A stretch of 32,831 bases of DNA. Source: Rhizophagus sp. LPA8_4_AMF (taxonomy: Eukaryota; Glomeromycota; Glomeromycetes; Glomerales; Glomeraceae). Under the pieces are notes generated by a model. It did not search any database and was not told the DNA's origin. It saw only the letters and a list, made by a program, of their open reading frames with translations. The stretch is from NCBI GenBank assembly GCA_021464525.1, contig JADRCO010000480.1, forward strand, positions 1 to 32,831, in the 5' to 3' direction. This document shows, one piece after another, positions 19,956 through 31,045 of this stretch (within the stretch, counting starts at the first letter, position 1; the number at the start of each line of letters is the position of its first letter). The position numbers were made by a program, and so were the translations under genes.

Positions 19956-22062
19956 TCATTCTATTTTTACTCTTTTTTTATTTTTTTTTGATCCTTGTGA
20001 TTTCTTTTGTTTAGATGTATTATTATTCTCTTCTCCCTCTAAACTTTGTGCATCATCATCATCATCATCTTGTTCTCTCCAATCAACTAGATTTTTACGT
20101 AATTGACTCGTAATATATAGATCAGGAATTGTTTCGACTTTAATTTTTTGTAAAAGAAACAACGTATTAAATTAAAGGTAATCAAGTACAAAATCATTTT
20201 GAGGAGAAAATTTACCTGTAGTTGAACCATATTCATTAATCTGCTTAACTAATGAATGATCTTCAGGAACTTTTTCATACTTATTATCAAAAATGAAAAA
20301 AAAAAAATAATAAAATTTTAAACTCCCTTTTTCAAAATTTAGTTTTCTTTTTAAAAGTAAATTTCATAATACCTCATTATCATTTTTTTTGAAAACCGTA
20401 ATTAAACTTTCATTAGATTGTTCTTCTTTTACATAATTAGAAACCCATAAGTTACCATCAATATCATAAGCTAAATCTAATGGATCAATAGATAAATTTA
20501 ATGTTTGAAGATATTGAATTTGTTTTTCAGCTTCATTCCAATCAAGTATTACAATTCCAGGAAATCTTATTATAAAAAAAATTCCTATTAAGATATATTT
20601 TGTATGAATTTTCACGTTTAAAAAAAATATTTCAATTGATTTTAACGTCGCTTACTTTTCTATAGTTATAGCTATATGTTTTGATATCGAGCTACTTGTT
20701 ATAGATGTGATAGCAATTGAATTTGAATCTTCAGAATCTACATACGTTTCTTCTTCATCGTTATAAGTTTCCTAAATGTAATTAAAGCATTATTATAAGT
20801 ATTCATTTAAAAACTTTCTTTCAAAATGATTAATTAACATTTTACCATGGTTTTAATAATTTCTTTAATATTAAGAGTTTGTAACAATTTTCCGGGAACA
20901 TAATCCCATAATGCTATAAAATCATCACCACCGGCCGATATCAATAGATCATTTGCCCATGGTAATATATGTATTTTAGATACAAACCTAATATTATCAC
21001 AAAAAAAAAAGATTAATAAATATTCCCTCATAAAACGGTATAATATATAAATATAAAATAAAATAGCGTACTTACTGTTTATGACCTAAACAATAAGATT
21101 CAATGTTGTATCCTTTTGGGAATCTACTTACACGTATATGCTCATCTCGATCACATGTAATAACATACTTATTATTTGGTGTGATTATCTAATTATTTAT
21201 TTTTATTTTTAAAAAAATAAATTATTAAAATTCTTAAATTAATAAAAATGCCCGATGATAATTACCATGTCAGTAACCATTGATACATGTCCTAATAATA
21301 AAGTAGAAACATTTTGTTTATCTTCGGGTGGATCTAGTGGATGACTAAAAATAAATTATCAACAGTTAATCAACAAATTAAGCTTTTCACGTGATCGACT
21401 GATAATTACCTGTAAACATCTCCAAATTTATCAGCAATTACAATTTGTGATCCATCTTTATTGAAGGCTATTGATACGACACGTTTTTGTACAGGTCTAA
21501 AATAAAAATATAGCAAATTGGTTTGGACGGAGGGGAATCAAGCAGAAATAATATTTTATATAACTGGAAGAAGATATACCTTGTATTTTGTAATTTCCAT
21601 TCATCGCAATTCCAAATTTTTAATATTTTATTTTCATCACTTGTAGCCAATAACGTCGATGATATCGAAGAGGATGATGATGTATTGAAATAAACTCGGT
21701 CATAAAATGCTAATGTTCTTATTGTAACTAAATGAGCATCAGTAGAAGAGATTATATATTTAGGATGTATTGAATTCGATGAAGAATTATCAGTTTCGGT
21801 GTTGTTAACAGTGGTGGTGTTATTGTTATCAATAGAATCATTGTTCGAAGATGAAACTAATGAACGAGTTGTTGATATCAATGCACCTGTACTATATAAA
21901 TGGTTAATAATCAAAAAGAAAAGTATCGCAAAAGAAAAAAAAATATTATTAATTGAAGTACCTTGTATCTAATGCATGAAAATGTGAGCCAAATACAAGG
22001 ATTAACAAATTTTTTGTAGGATGATGTAATAATTTTGTAAATGGTAATCTATATGCCATCAT
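19956..22062 (-). CDS. TRM82: tRNA (guanine-N7-)-methyltransferase non-catalytic WD40 subunit (TRM82/WDR4)
   Basis: Ten exons on the minus strand: 22062-21962, 21891-21580, 21496-21410, 21344-21266, 21188-21076, 20987-20846, 20771-20656, 20565-20373, 20279-20216 and 20137-19956. They sum to 1389 bp, 462 aa, all GT-AG and in phase; yeast Trm82 is of similar size. The diagnostic stretch is in exon 5-6: [20 protein letters not shown], then YCLGHKQFVSKI, the signature of Trm82/WDR4. Exon 6 adds a WD repeat ending in [11 protein letters not shown]; exon 2 has [14 protein letters not shown]. Exon 2 also holds a Ser/Asn/Thr-rich loop, and the C-terminus is acidic then Lys-rich. Trm82 is a beta-propeller that stabilises the catalytic Trm8/METTL1 subunit, which uses SAM to make m7G46 in tRNAs. 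It is divergently paired with the SAM carrier gene. Confidence 0.9.
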
Positions 22063-22281
22063 AAATTACCCTTAATTTTCTTAAAAAAAAAAAATTTAAT
22101 AGAAGTCGGGAGGTCGGAAGGAAAATCGATTGAGATATTAAAATGGGGGTAGATATCAGATATTATATAGATATATATGATATTTGCTGCTGATCATTCA
22201 CGTGATTGATCTTCCGTGATTATATTAGATTAATTAATTTTTATCAAAAAAATTTTATCCCCACTCACTTTTTATTAGAAA
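22063..22281. promoter_or_regulatory. Shared divergent promoter of TRM82 and the SAM carrier, with a TCACGTGA box
   Basis: Only 219 bp separate the two ATGs. TCACGTGA (22198-22205) is a perfect E-box palindrome. In yeast, Cbf1 with Met4/Met28 binds TCACGTG to control sulfur and SAM genes, so a similar input is plausible here but inferred. The tract TATTATATAGATATATATGA (22160-22179) could serve as TATA elements in both directions. The same octamer also occurs in a TRM82 intron (21387-21394) and in the Tigger element, so specificity is uncertain. Confidence 0.5.
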
Positions 22282-23565
22282 ATGGGTAGCGAAAGATATA
22301 ATTTTAATATGAAACAAGCGCTTGTGGTATATCATTATTATAGTGAATATCTGTTTTTTGATTTTTATAACATATTTTAACTTTTCACTTTATTATATTA
22401 AGGCAGGTGGTATAGCAGGAACAGCAGTAGATGTAGCTTTATTTCCTTTAGACACGCTTAAAACTAGATTACAATCTAAATCAGGATTTAAAACTTCAGG
22501 AGGATTTCGCGGAATTTATTCAGGGTTAACAAGTGCTGTAATTGGTAGTTCTCCAGGAGGTTAATATATATAAAAAATTTTTATTCTTTTCAGAATATTT
22601 ATGATTTTTATTTTTTATTTTATTTTTATTTTAAATAGAAGAAAAAAGAAAAAAATAAAAAATCTTGTATATTAAAATAGCATCGGCATTTTTTGTTACA
22701 TATGAGTATATGAAAAAAAAATTAGGAAGCATATTTCCTGATTCAAAATATTTACCATTTATTCATATGATTGCTGCATCAGGCGGAGAAGTTGCAAGTA
22801 TATTAAATTTTTTTATCTACCGTAATTAAAAAAAAAAAAGAATTTTTTATTTATTTATTATTTTTTTAATACTTTTTAAGGTTGCATGTATTGTAAGAGT
22901 TCCAACTGAAGTTGTTAAACAACGTATGCAAGCAAAACAGTATTCTACAACTTTATCAGCGTTAAAAACCATTTTTAATCAAGAAGGTTTAAATGGCTTT
23001 TATCGTGGATATTTTAGTACTGTAATTCGTGAGGTAATTTAAATTTTTTATTTTATTAATTTATTTTAAAAAAAAAAAAAAAACAAAAAATTAATAATAT
23101 TCTTATCATCTTATAGATACCATTCACTTGTTTTCAATTTCCACTTTACGAATATTTAAAAATTGTAGTAGCAAAAAAAACAGACCGAAATTATATTGAA
23201 CCATGGGAAGCAGCAATTTGTGGTAGTATAGCTGGTGGTACAGCAGCCGCTATTACTACTCCATTGGATGTTATAAAGACGCGTATTATGTTATCGGCTA
23301 AAGTAATGTGATCATGATTTTTCTGATAGAATTTTATTTTCACCATTCTAAAAAAAAATTTTCATTTCTTTTTTAGGGTCAAACCATACATAATTATTCT
23401 GGTACAATCAATACATTTAATAGAATTTTGCATGAAGAAGGAGTTAAAGCTTTATTTTCCGGCGTTGGACCAAGAGTTATTTGGATTAGTATAGGAGGAA
23501 GTATTTTTTTAGGAGTTTATGAGAAAGCAAAAAAAACTTTGTGTGAATATAACATTTTAGCCTAA
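22282..23565 (+). CDS. PET8: Mitochondrial S-adenosylmethionine carrier (SLC25A26/PET8 type)
   Basis: Six exons: 22282-22326, 22403-22559, 22681-22790, 22881-23033, 23117-23302 and 23377-23565, giving 840 bp and 279 aa, the usual length for this carrier. Three mitochondrial-carrier repeats each carry the PX(D/E)XX(K/R) signature: [20 protein letters not shown] and [10 protein letters not shown]. The contexts [39 protein letters not shown] and [22 protein letters not shown] are the pattern of the SAM carrier subfamily. The protein sits in the mitochondrial inner membrane and exchanges cytosolic SAM for matrix S-adenosylhomocysteine, feeding methylation, lipoate and biotin synthesis. One oddity: the intron after exon 3 starts with GTTGCA, and exon 4 also starts with GTTGCA. 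Confidence 0.93.
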
Positions 23566-25386
23566 CTAAGCCACTGTTTTATGAGAAATATATTTATAAC
23601 AAGACAGATCGTTAGCTTATGCACAAGACAGAACAAGCGTGATAAGACAGACAGTACAGGGGGTGCAAAAAAAAAAAGTTTTCTGGAGATGTCTACAGAA
23701 CTTTCGGATTTTTATCTGTCTTAGAATATTTATATATAAGATAAAAAAAAAAAAAAAAAATTTATTTATTTTAAAGAAAACAAAATAATAGATGATTAGG
23801 TTTGAAAAAAAGAAGAGTAATTTACATAATTTAATCAAATAAAGTAATTTAAGTTAATATATTTATAAATTATTCAAGTTTCATAAATAAGTATATATAA
23901 ATTTATCTGATTCATTAGATCATTAGATTCAATTACCATTATATATAATTAAAAGGTTTAAATGAATGACATATTCTGAATGGAATTTTAATATTATCAA
24001 TTATATATATTTCAATAAGTTTACATAAAAATGCCTGATTAGCTGTTATATATTTAAGTCAATCATATCTACTTCATTCTAATAATCAGGAAATTTTAGC
24101 AGGATGAAATTAAGGTTATATTGAAAAATTTTTATAATCTACTTATTAAGCCTATTACTATATAAATATTCAGTTATTTTTACATATCAACTTCTTCTAT
24201 ATTTATATTATACTTAATAAGTTTAGATATTAATTTTAGCAAATTTCAGTATTTTCCTTATTTGTAAAAATTTCATTATATATTTTAACTTAAACAAATT
24301 GTTTTGTATTTATTAAATAATATATAAATTTAATTAATTTGTTATGATTAATCCTTTTTTATAAGATATATTTTTTTACTGAAAAAAAAACAAATTTTTA
24401 TTGGCTTTATAATATATGATTATTTTTTCTTAATATAAAAAAATATATAACTGATAATAGATAATAGCTAAAATATCTTTTTTATAATTCATTCTTTTTT
24501 TTTAATTAATATAAATGTCAAAGATAAAATTATTATGCTATTTTATAATATATACTATTACTTTGTTATTTGAACTGATCCAGTAGTTTGTTTATTTATT
24601 ACTAAAATATCAATTTATATTAAATAAAATGGTAAGAAAATTAAAATAATAAATATAATTGTTTATTAAATATTTGCTATTTAACTGGGAATTTGGCGCT
24701 TTATTTATAAATGCTAACTTATGTAATTATTACTTTTCTTTAATATAGTTTAATTATAAATTTATAACTAAATTTTATTAACTAATCTAATATTAAAATT
24801 TTCATTAGATTTTTATTTATTAACATTTAAAATCTATTTAATACTTTTATAATAATGTTTTGATATTTTACTTTTTTTTGCTTTTGTAATTAATTTTTGA
24901 GTCTTCTAATAAATAGTAAATAATGTAATTGATTAATAATTGCATATCTTTATACTTAAATTTCTTGATCAATAGATTTTTTACAAGTTGCAAATATTTG
25001 ATTATTTTTCTTTTTTTGATTATTTCTGTATTATTTAAAATTTTAGAAATTAAAGTTAATTTTTTTAATAGTAGTCTTAATAATTAAATAAGAATTATTA
25101 TATAATTGTTTATATATTTTTATTATTATATAATTAAAATATATTTTACAGTAATTTATTTACTATAAATATTATTATAAATTATAATAATAATTAAAAA
25201 AACTCTTTCTTGTAGATCTCTGTATAATTTTCCCATGGGAATGAAATAAAGAAAACTACGACAGTTTAACAACTACATGATAGTTTGAACAATATTTTAA
25301 ATAGTAAAAATTTATTGTTTTCATTAAAGACATACTTTTACAAAAAAGAACAAAGAAAAATAACTCAGTATTAGACGAGTTACATA
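23566..25386. other. Long AT-rich intergenic region, no gene seen
   Basis: About 1.8 kb of extreme AT content with homopolymers and no usable open frame on either strand. The start probably holds the 3' UTR and polyadenylation signals of the SAM carrier. The minus-strand frame 23617-23838 is a Phe/Ile/Lys run from homopolymers. Confidence 0.55.
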
Positions 25387-25398
25387 TACAGTCAACCC

Positions 25399-25464
25399 TC
25401 TATAAATGCACACCCTTTGGGACCGGGTATAAGTGTGCATTTAGAAAGGGTGTGCATTTATAGA
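25399..25464. repeat. Subterminal hairpin at the left end of the Tigger element
   Basis: Positions 25399-25418 and 25445-25464 are perfect inverted copies (core TATAAATGCACACCCTTT), separated by 26 bp containing one more GTGTGCATTTA copy. Just inside lies a 14-bp palindrome, AAATCACGTGATTT (25472-25485). Confidence 0.85.
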
Positions 25465-26807
25465 ATAATGAAAATCACGTGATTTATATATGAAATAATG
25501 ATGATATTATTTATTAAGAATTATAGTATTATGTAAATACAAAATAAAACAATTATTATCAATTATTGTAAAATAACTATCTAAAATATTGATCTATAGT
25601 AGTCTGTTGCATTAAATTGATTTGTTCTTTTTTAATAAATTTTTCAATTTTACCTGCCAATTTTATTTGTTTACCTGCATTCTCCTGTTGAAGTAAAAAC
25701 AAATTTACAGTCTTTAAACTTTGTAATGCTTTATTAATGCAAATAATTTCTACTTTTGTACTATCATCTGCTTCATCTAGATGATCTGGATGATCTGGAT
25801 CTATAACTCTATTTCTAAACAATTTTGCAGATTCTGAAATGTCATCAGGAATTTTATAAACTATATCTTCTTTAGGAATAGTTAGAAATTCTTTTATCTG
25901 CATCATATTTGGTAAATGAAGAGCTTTAATGGCCTTGTTAAGTTCATCATCAAGTGCCAGTTCGCTATCAAGCATCAGCTTATCATTAGGCATCAGCTCA
26001 TTATTACGCATTTGTTTATCATTAAACATCTGTTCATCATCTTCAGAGATAGCATTAGAAAGAATTTTAACATGATTCCAACAATTTCTGATAGTATCAG
26101 TTGTAACTTCACTCCAACCTTAAATAATATATTGAATTGCTTGTAAGACATTCATTTTCAAATCTTGTATAAACTGACCAGCTTCAACTTGTTCTAGCAT
26201 CCATCTGAATTTTGAAAAAAAGTATATTAAAAATATGCAAAACAAAAAAACAACAAATTATTAAAATAATCTAACTTACCTGATGTGATAATACCGATAA
26301 TGCTTTTTAAAAGACATAATTATTCCAGAATCCATTGGTTGAAATTTTGAAGTTGTATTAGGAGGTAAAAAGTAAACTTCAACATTTTCAAGTACTAGAT
26401 TACCTAGTTTATGACTTGTACAATTATCAAGAAGTAGCAAAACACGTTGTTTATTGTGTTTTATGCCAATTTGATAATCAAAATCCTGAAGCCATTCTTG
26501 AAAAGGAGTTGTTATCATCCAGACCTTAGCATTACTCCGATAGATCATTGGTAAATTGCTAATATTAACATTTTTAAAGCAACGCAGATATGCATATTTA
26601 CCAATTACCAAAGGAGGCAGCTTATGTGATCCATTAGCATTTGCACATAAAGCAACTGAAAGGCGTTCTTTACTTTTCTTATGCCCAGAAAGTCTTCTTG
26701 TAGCTAATATTCGATCTGGTTCTAACCTAAAAAAATATTATTATTAACCAATATTATTTATACAAATATACAAGCATACAAATTTAAAAAATACTAATAA
26801 AAAAGTC

Positions 26808-26815
26808 CTGTTTCA
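26808..26815 (+). repeat. Left 8-bp target-site duplication of the hAT element
   Basis: CTGTTTCA, identical to 29935-29942. Joining the flanks across one copy recreates a continuous transposase frame through the DET motif. Confidence 0.92.
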
Positions 26816-29800
26816 TAGTGATCTGATCTTATTTTTGCTTAATCTGGATAGATCCGTAATCTGGATTAAATTTGGATATCCGCATCCTATAATTTTCAAG
26901 AGGATGGATCCATTGATAAATCCAGATGACAATATCTGGATGAACATCCGGATGAATATAAAGTTTATTTTCTGGAATTTTCCATTTCAAATTTTAATTT
27001 CAAACTTTTCCATGAACTCATGAATTTGATTAATAACTACACGATTGATGGTTATACAGTCATAAACCCCTTTTTATTTCCTCCTTTATTCAATTGTCAT
27101 GAGAAAAATAATTTATCAATTATCATTAAATCACTTTTTTTCAAAATTTATCTTTGAGATTGTCACTTTAACTATAAAAAAAATTAATAGATAATATATA
27201 AAAAATGGAATTTGATTCTAATAATATTCAAGATGATGATGTTGATGAAATGATCAAACAAAATCCTTCAGAAAAAGGAAAAGGTAACACTAAACCTCTG
27301 AACACAAAACTAAGAAAAATTTTTGACTAATCAAATTTAATTAAAGAAACAGAAACGAGTTCTTTAAGTTCTAGAAGTGGAAGTCAAAAATATCAAGGTG
27401 TAAATAAAAGGAAAAATGTATCATTTACAAAACAATACTATGAAATAGGATACAATTTAAAGGGTGAATAAACTCGTACTTGTAATATCTTGGATAAAAA
27501 TGGTAAACGATGTGGTAAAGTATACTGAAATACTGGAAGTTCAACTGGAAATCTGGTTGCACATCTACGAGATGTTTACCAAATCATTGACGAAAATAAT
27601 GAAAGTGAAAATACATCAAAAAGGGTAATTTTTTTTCTAAAAATGAATAATTGATTTAATTTTTTATTTAATCAAATTATAACTGTCTGTCTTTTTACTA
27701 TTTAGTTACGGAACTCTAAAATCACAGAATTTGCTCGATCTTATCAACCTCACCTTAAACATATTCAAAAATAACGAGAAGAATCTGTTCTTAAGTGGAT
27801 GCTACTTACCGATCAACCCCTTACTACCATTACAAATCCAGCATATAAAGAAAAAATGTCTCAATTTGATCCTTCATTTGTAGTACCGGGTGAACAAAAA
27901 ATTAAAACAATGATAGTTAAAAGCTATCAATATAATTATGAAAATTTAAAAAATATTTTAAAAGAAACTGCTATAACTGTATCTCTCACCACAGATCTTT
28001 GGTCTAGTAGGGCTAAACATAGTTACCTTGGCGTTACTGCTGCATGGATTACGTCTGATTTTAAAGTTAAAGATATAATGTTGGAAATAAAATATGCTCC
28101 ATCCCCTCATACAGCTAATGCTGTTGCTGAATTACTTTATGAATGTATATCAAGTTAGGATCTTAGTGGACATGTAATAGCAATTATTACCGATAATAGG
28201 TCAAACATGAAAGTGGCATTTCCTATTTTGAATCAAAAAGACCAATGTGAAGCTATTCAAAGACTTCCATGTATTGCACATACGCTTCAACTAGCAATTG
28301 GAAAAGGGCTGGCACCCATAGAAGTTTTAACTGCACGTGTAAAACGAATAATTAATTTTTTTCAACACAAAAACAGATAGAAAGATTAGAAAATGTGCAG
28401 CGTAAATTAGGATATGAGGATATAATGCGTTGTATACAAGATGTACAGACGTGATGGAATTCTTCGTACTATGCCTGGAATAGATTATTTTACCTTAAGG
28501 ATGCAATCATTCAACTCCAAGCTGATCTTTATACAAGTACGAATAGAGAGGACAAAAAAGATGGTAATAAACTAAAAAAAATCATGTTATCTGATGAAGA
28601 ATGAAACTTATTAGACCAATTAGTTGATATTTTAATTCCATTTGAGGAGGCAACATGTTATTTTTCTGGAAATACATATGTAACACTTAGTAAAATGATG
28701 ATGACTATTAAGGAGCTTATTTTTGATTTAGCTACTAGTTCAGTGGATTCTCCATCAGAAGATATTGACTACAATAATGAAAATACAATATTTGAAGTAA
28801 ATGAAATAGAAATTGATAATGAAGAAATTATAAGTAACATTACTAAAAAGAAAATCACTATTAAGGACCCATTAAATACTGAAGGAGTTTTACATAAAGT
28901 AAAGAATAATATTTACAATACGCTGCTTTATTATTGGGATACGCCAAGTGATATAGGATTAATGGCTGCTTTATTAGATCCACGTTACAAGGAATTAGAT
29001 TTAGAACTAAAAGATAAAAAAAATGAAATAATTCAAAAGCTTCGTGATGAGTTTAATGAGCTGAATTCTGATAATTCAAATAAATCAACACCGGTAACCC
29101 CAGTAGCAGAGCCATCTAATCCAGCCATACCTTTTCCAGATGCAGAATCCTCATTACGTTCGCAAAAAGAATATCGTAAGCATCGTCAAAGTAAAAACAA
29201 AAAAATATATACATCTACAATCATTGATGAAGTAAGTAATTATTTATCAATGCCAGCTGCATTAGAAACAGAGAATCCATTAGATTGGTGGCAACTTTGT
29301 AAAGAAATTTTCCAAACTTATCACAAATTGCCCGCAAATACCTTGGAGTTCTGGCTACATCTGTGTCAAGCGAAAGATTATTTTCCCATGCTGGTTCTCT
29401 AATTTCAGCAAAAAGGAATCGTTTAGATACAAGTTTAGTGGGACAGATGTTATTTTTAAAGAGAAATATTTGTTTAATGAAAGTTTTTGCGAAAGAGTGG
29501 GATGAAATTGAGGAATGTTAATTACTTTTAAACTTTGTTTCCTTCTTTTTTAGTATTTTAATTTGTAATAAGAATAAATGAAAACGTGAAATAAAGAATT
29601 CTGAAATGTAAAGGTGTTTCGTCATTTTCGTGTTCAATTAAATATGATTATTTATATTTTATTATTTTTATAATTTATAAATTTAATAAATTTTTATAAA
29701 TGAGAGTTGAGAACAAACCTTTTGTTTTAACCAATAAAATTTAAAGATTACAGATGATCCGTTAAAATTCAGATTCAGATTAATCTGAATACATCCTAAT

Positions 29801-29934
29801 TTATGCAAAAATAAGGATTAATCTTAAATTAAGGATCAATCCGTAAATTTTCAGATCTGGATTGCAATCTGAATTGCCTGAGTAGATTTGGGATTGAATC
29901 CGGATAACATTTTAAAAATAGGATCAGATTACTA
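26816..29934 (+). mobile_element. hAT-superfamily DNA transposon, 3119 bp, nested in the Tigger element
   Basis: The left end TAGTGATCTGATCTTATTTT and the right end (reverse complement TAGTAATCTGATCCTATTTT) match at 18 of 20 positions and start with the TAG typical of hAT termini. The element is flanked by the 8-bp duplication diagnostic of hAT. It carries a plus-strand transposase with a BED finger and a C-terminal dimerisation domain. Subterminal GGAT/ATCC-containing motifs (ATCTGGAT, GATCCAT, AGATCTGGAT) cluster near both ends. Confidence 0.93.
27205..29521 (+). pseudogene. hAT transposase (BED finger, RNase H-like core, dimerisation domain), inactivated
   Basis: ATG at 27205; exon 1 to 27624 (donor GTAATT) and exon 2 from 27706, ending at TAA 29519-29521. 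A BED-type finger lies at about 27475-27575 (TCNILDKNGKRCGKVY...GNLVAHLR). The catalytic region has TTDLWSSRAKHSYLG (about 27990) and ITDNRSNM (about 28189), then RLPCIAHTLQLAI (about 28263) and ALLDPRYK (about 28970). The dimerisation motif, ATSVSSERLFSHAGSLISAKRNRL, is at about 29352-29425. In-frame stops: 27328 (TAA), 27469 (TAA), 27526 (TGA), 27772 (TAA), 28156 (TAG), 28452 (TGA) and 28602 (TGA). Frameshifts lie near 28370 and 29340. The product is not functional; its order and spacing are those of a full-length hAT transposase of about 730 aa. Confidence 0.9.
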
Positions 29935-29942
29935 CTGTTTCA
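29935..29942 (+). repeat. Right 8-bp target-site duplication of the hAT element
   Basis: CTGTTTCA. On the transposase strand this is TGAAACAG, i.e. part of the Asp-Glu-Thr codons of the Tigger DDE motif. Confidence 0.92.
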
Positions 29943-30683
29943 TCCATGTTATAAATTCGATCAGGAGAATATTCAGCACATTTACTTTGTAACAATGGTA
30001 AAGCTTCAGCAATAGTATTTTCATTTGCTGAGTCTGCCTCTCTGTAAAGTTTTACTTGATGAATACCATTACGTTTCTTAAATTTTTGAAGCCACCCTTT
30101 AGAAAACTAAATTTAATAATAATAAAAGTTAGCTGTTAAAATAAACAGAATATTAAATAAATATAAAACTAAATATTATCTGCAATGTTCCTTGAGGAAT
30201 TTCCAGTTCATTTGCTAATAATTTAGCCTTTTCAATTAATATAGCATCACTTAGAATTATTCTGTATTGATAGCACAAGACAAATTCTTTGAGCGCAAGC
30301 TCAAGTTCTGAAACATTAACAGCTTTGTGGCGTTTTGCTTCAGGTTTTGTAACTTTTGTAGCAAGTTGCTTTTCTTTACTTTGCAAAATCTGTGTAATTG
30401 TAAATTCATCAACCCTAACTCCCCATTTTTATTCAACCCAGTCTACATATTGAGTTCAAGTTTTTTTGTTATTATGAGCGTAAAGACAAAGCTCATATTT
30501 CTGAATATCTGATAAAGTAGTTTTTTTAGGCATAATGGATGTTAATCAAACTGCGTGTCTACTGCACGTATTGTGTGTACTGTGCGTTATTATTATTAAA
30601 ATTCAGATCGGCAGATCATGTGTGTGCATTTATAAAAAATGTTGTTATATGATCATTCTGTAAAATTATTGCACGTGCAGAAT

Positions 30684-30821
30684 ATGGAGGGTGTGCATTT
30701 AGCATTATAGTCCCAAGTTAGGACCAGACTAAAGGGTGTATTTATGGAGGGTGTGCATTTAGCATTATAGTTCCAAGTTAGGACCAGACTAAAGGGTGTA
30801 TTTATGGAGGGTGTGCATTTA
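30684..30821 (+). repeat. 60-bp tandem duplication at the right end of the Tigger element
   Basis: The units 30684-30743 and 30744-30803 differ at one base (TAGTCCC versus TAGTTCC). A third, partial copy (18 bp) starts at 30804. Each unit carries GGGTGTGCATTTA and AAAGGGTGTATTT, the same motif as in the left terminal hairpin, so the duplication multiplies putative transposase-binding sites. Confidence 0.9.
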
Positions 30822-31045
30822 TAAAGTGTGCATTTATGAAGGGTTGACTGTACACTCTTTATATTAGCTTCGTTAGAACTTGTTACAATGGGAAAGAGTC
30901 AACTAGACATACAGTATACATATTTTTAACCACAAGGAAAGTTATCATACATGTTCTATACTCACAATACAAAGGCAACAGTCATGTTCTTTTAGATATA
31001 ACGTCACTGAAAAAGAACAACAAGTTGTTTATTATCACAAATAAC

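Larger units (their letters stand above)
25577..30533 (-). pseudogene. Tigger/pogo (DDE_1, CENP-B-like) transposase, split by a hAT insertion
   Basis: Exons on the minus strand: 30533-30180, 30106-29935 (then the hAT), 26815-26795, 26726-26280 and 26204-25577. Domains in order: an N-terminal helix-turn-helix (MPKKTTLSDIQKYELC...), a CENP-B-type DNA-binding domain with FSKGWLQKFKKRNGI, and a DDE domain with NMDET (Asp at 29942-29944), LLLLDNCTSH (Asp about 26427) and PMDSGIIMSFKKHYR (Asp about 26331). Damage: TGA and TAA stops in exon 1 (contexts NKKT*TQYVDW and DWVE*KWG), a TAG formed across the 26795/26726 junction, a TAA in the last exon (IQYII*GW), and the donor after exon 1 reading ATAATA instead of GT. 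The C-terminus carries a short NDKLM.DSELALDDEL repeat. Confidence 0.88.
25387..30852 (-). mobile_element. Tigger/pogo-type DNA transposon, 5.46 kb including a nested hAT element
   Basis: The ends read TA-CAGTCAACCCT (25387 onward) and AGGGTTGACTG-TA (to 30852): inverted termini flanked by the TA duplication typical of Tc1/mariner/pogo. Subterminal TAAATGCACACCC motifs recur at both ends in both orientations and are likely transposase-binding sites. The minus strand encodes a CENP-B/jerky-like transposase. Without the hAT insert and one duplication the element is about 2.34 kb, the usual Tigger size. Confidence 0.9.

Noticed and set aside
25916..26747. Plus-strand frames at 25916-26146 and 26556-26747
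   Set aside because: Antisense to the Tigger transposase exons; the Ile/His pattern reflects the NDKLM-type repeat on the other strand.
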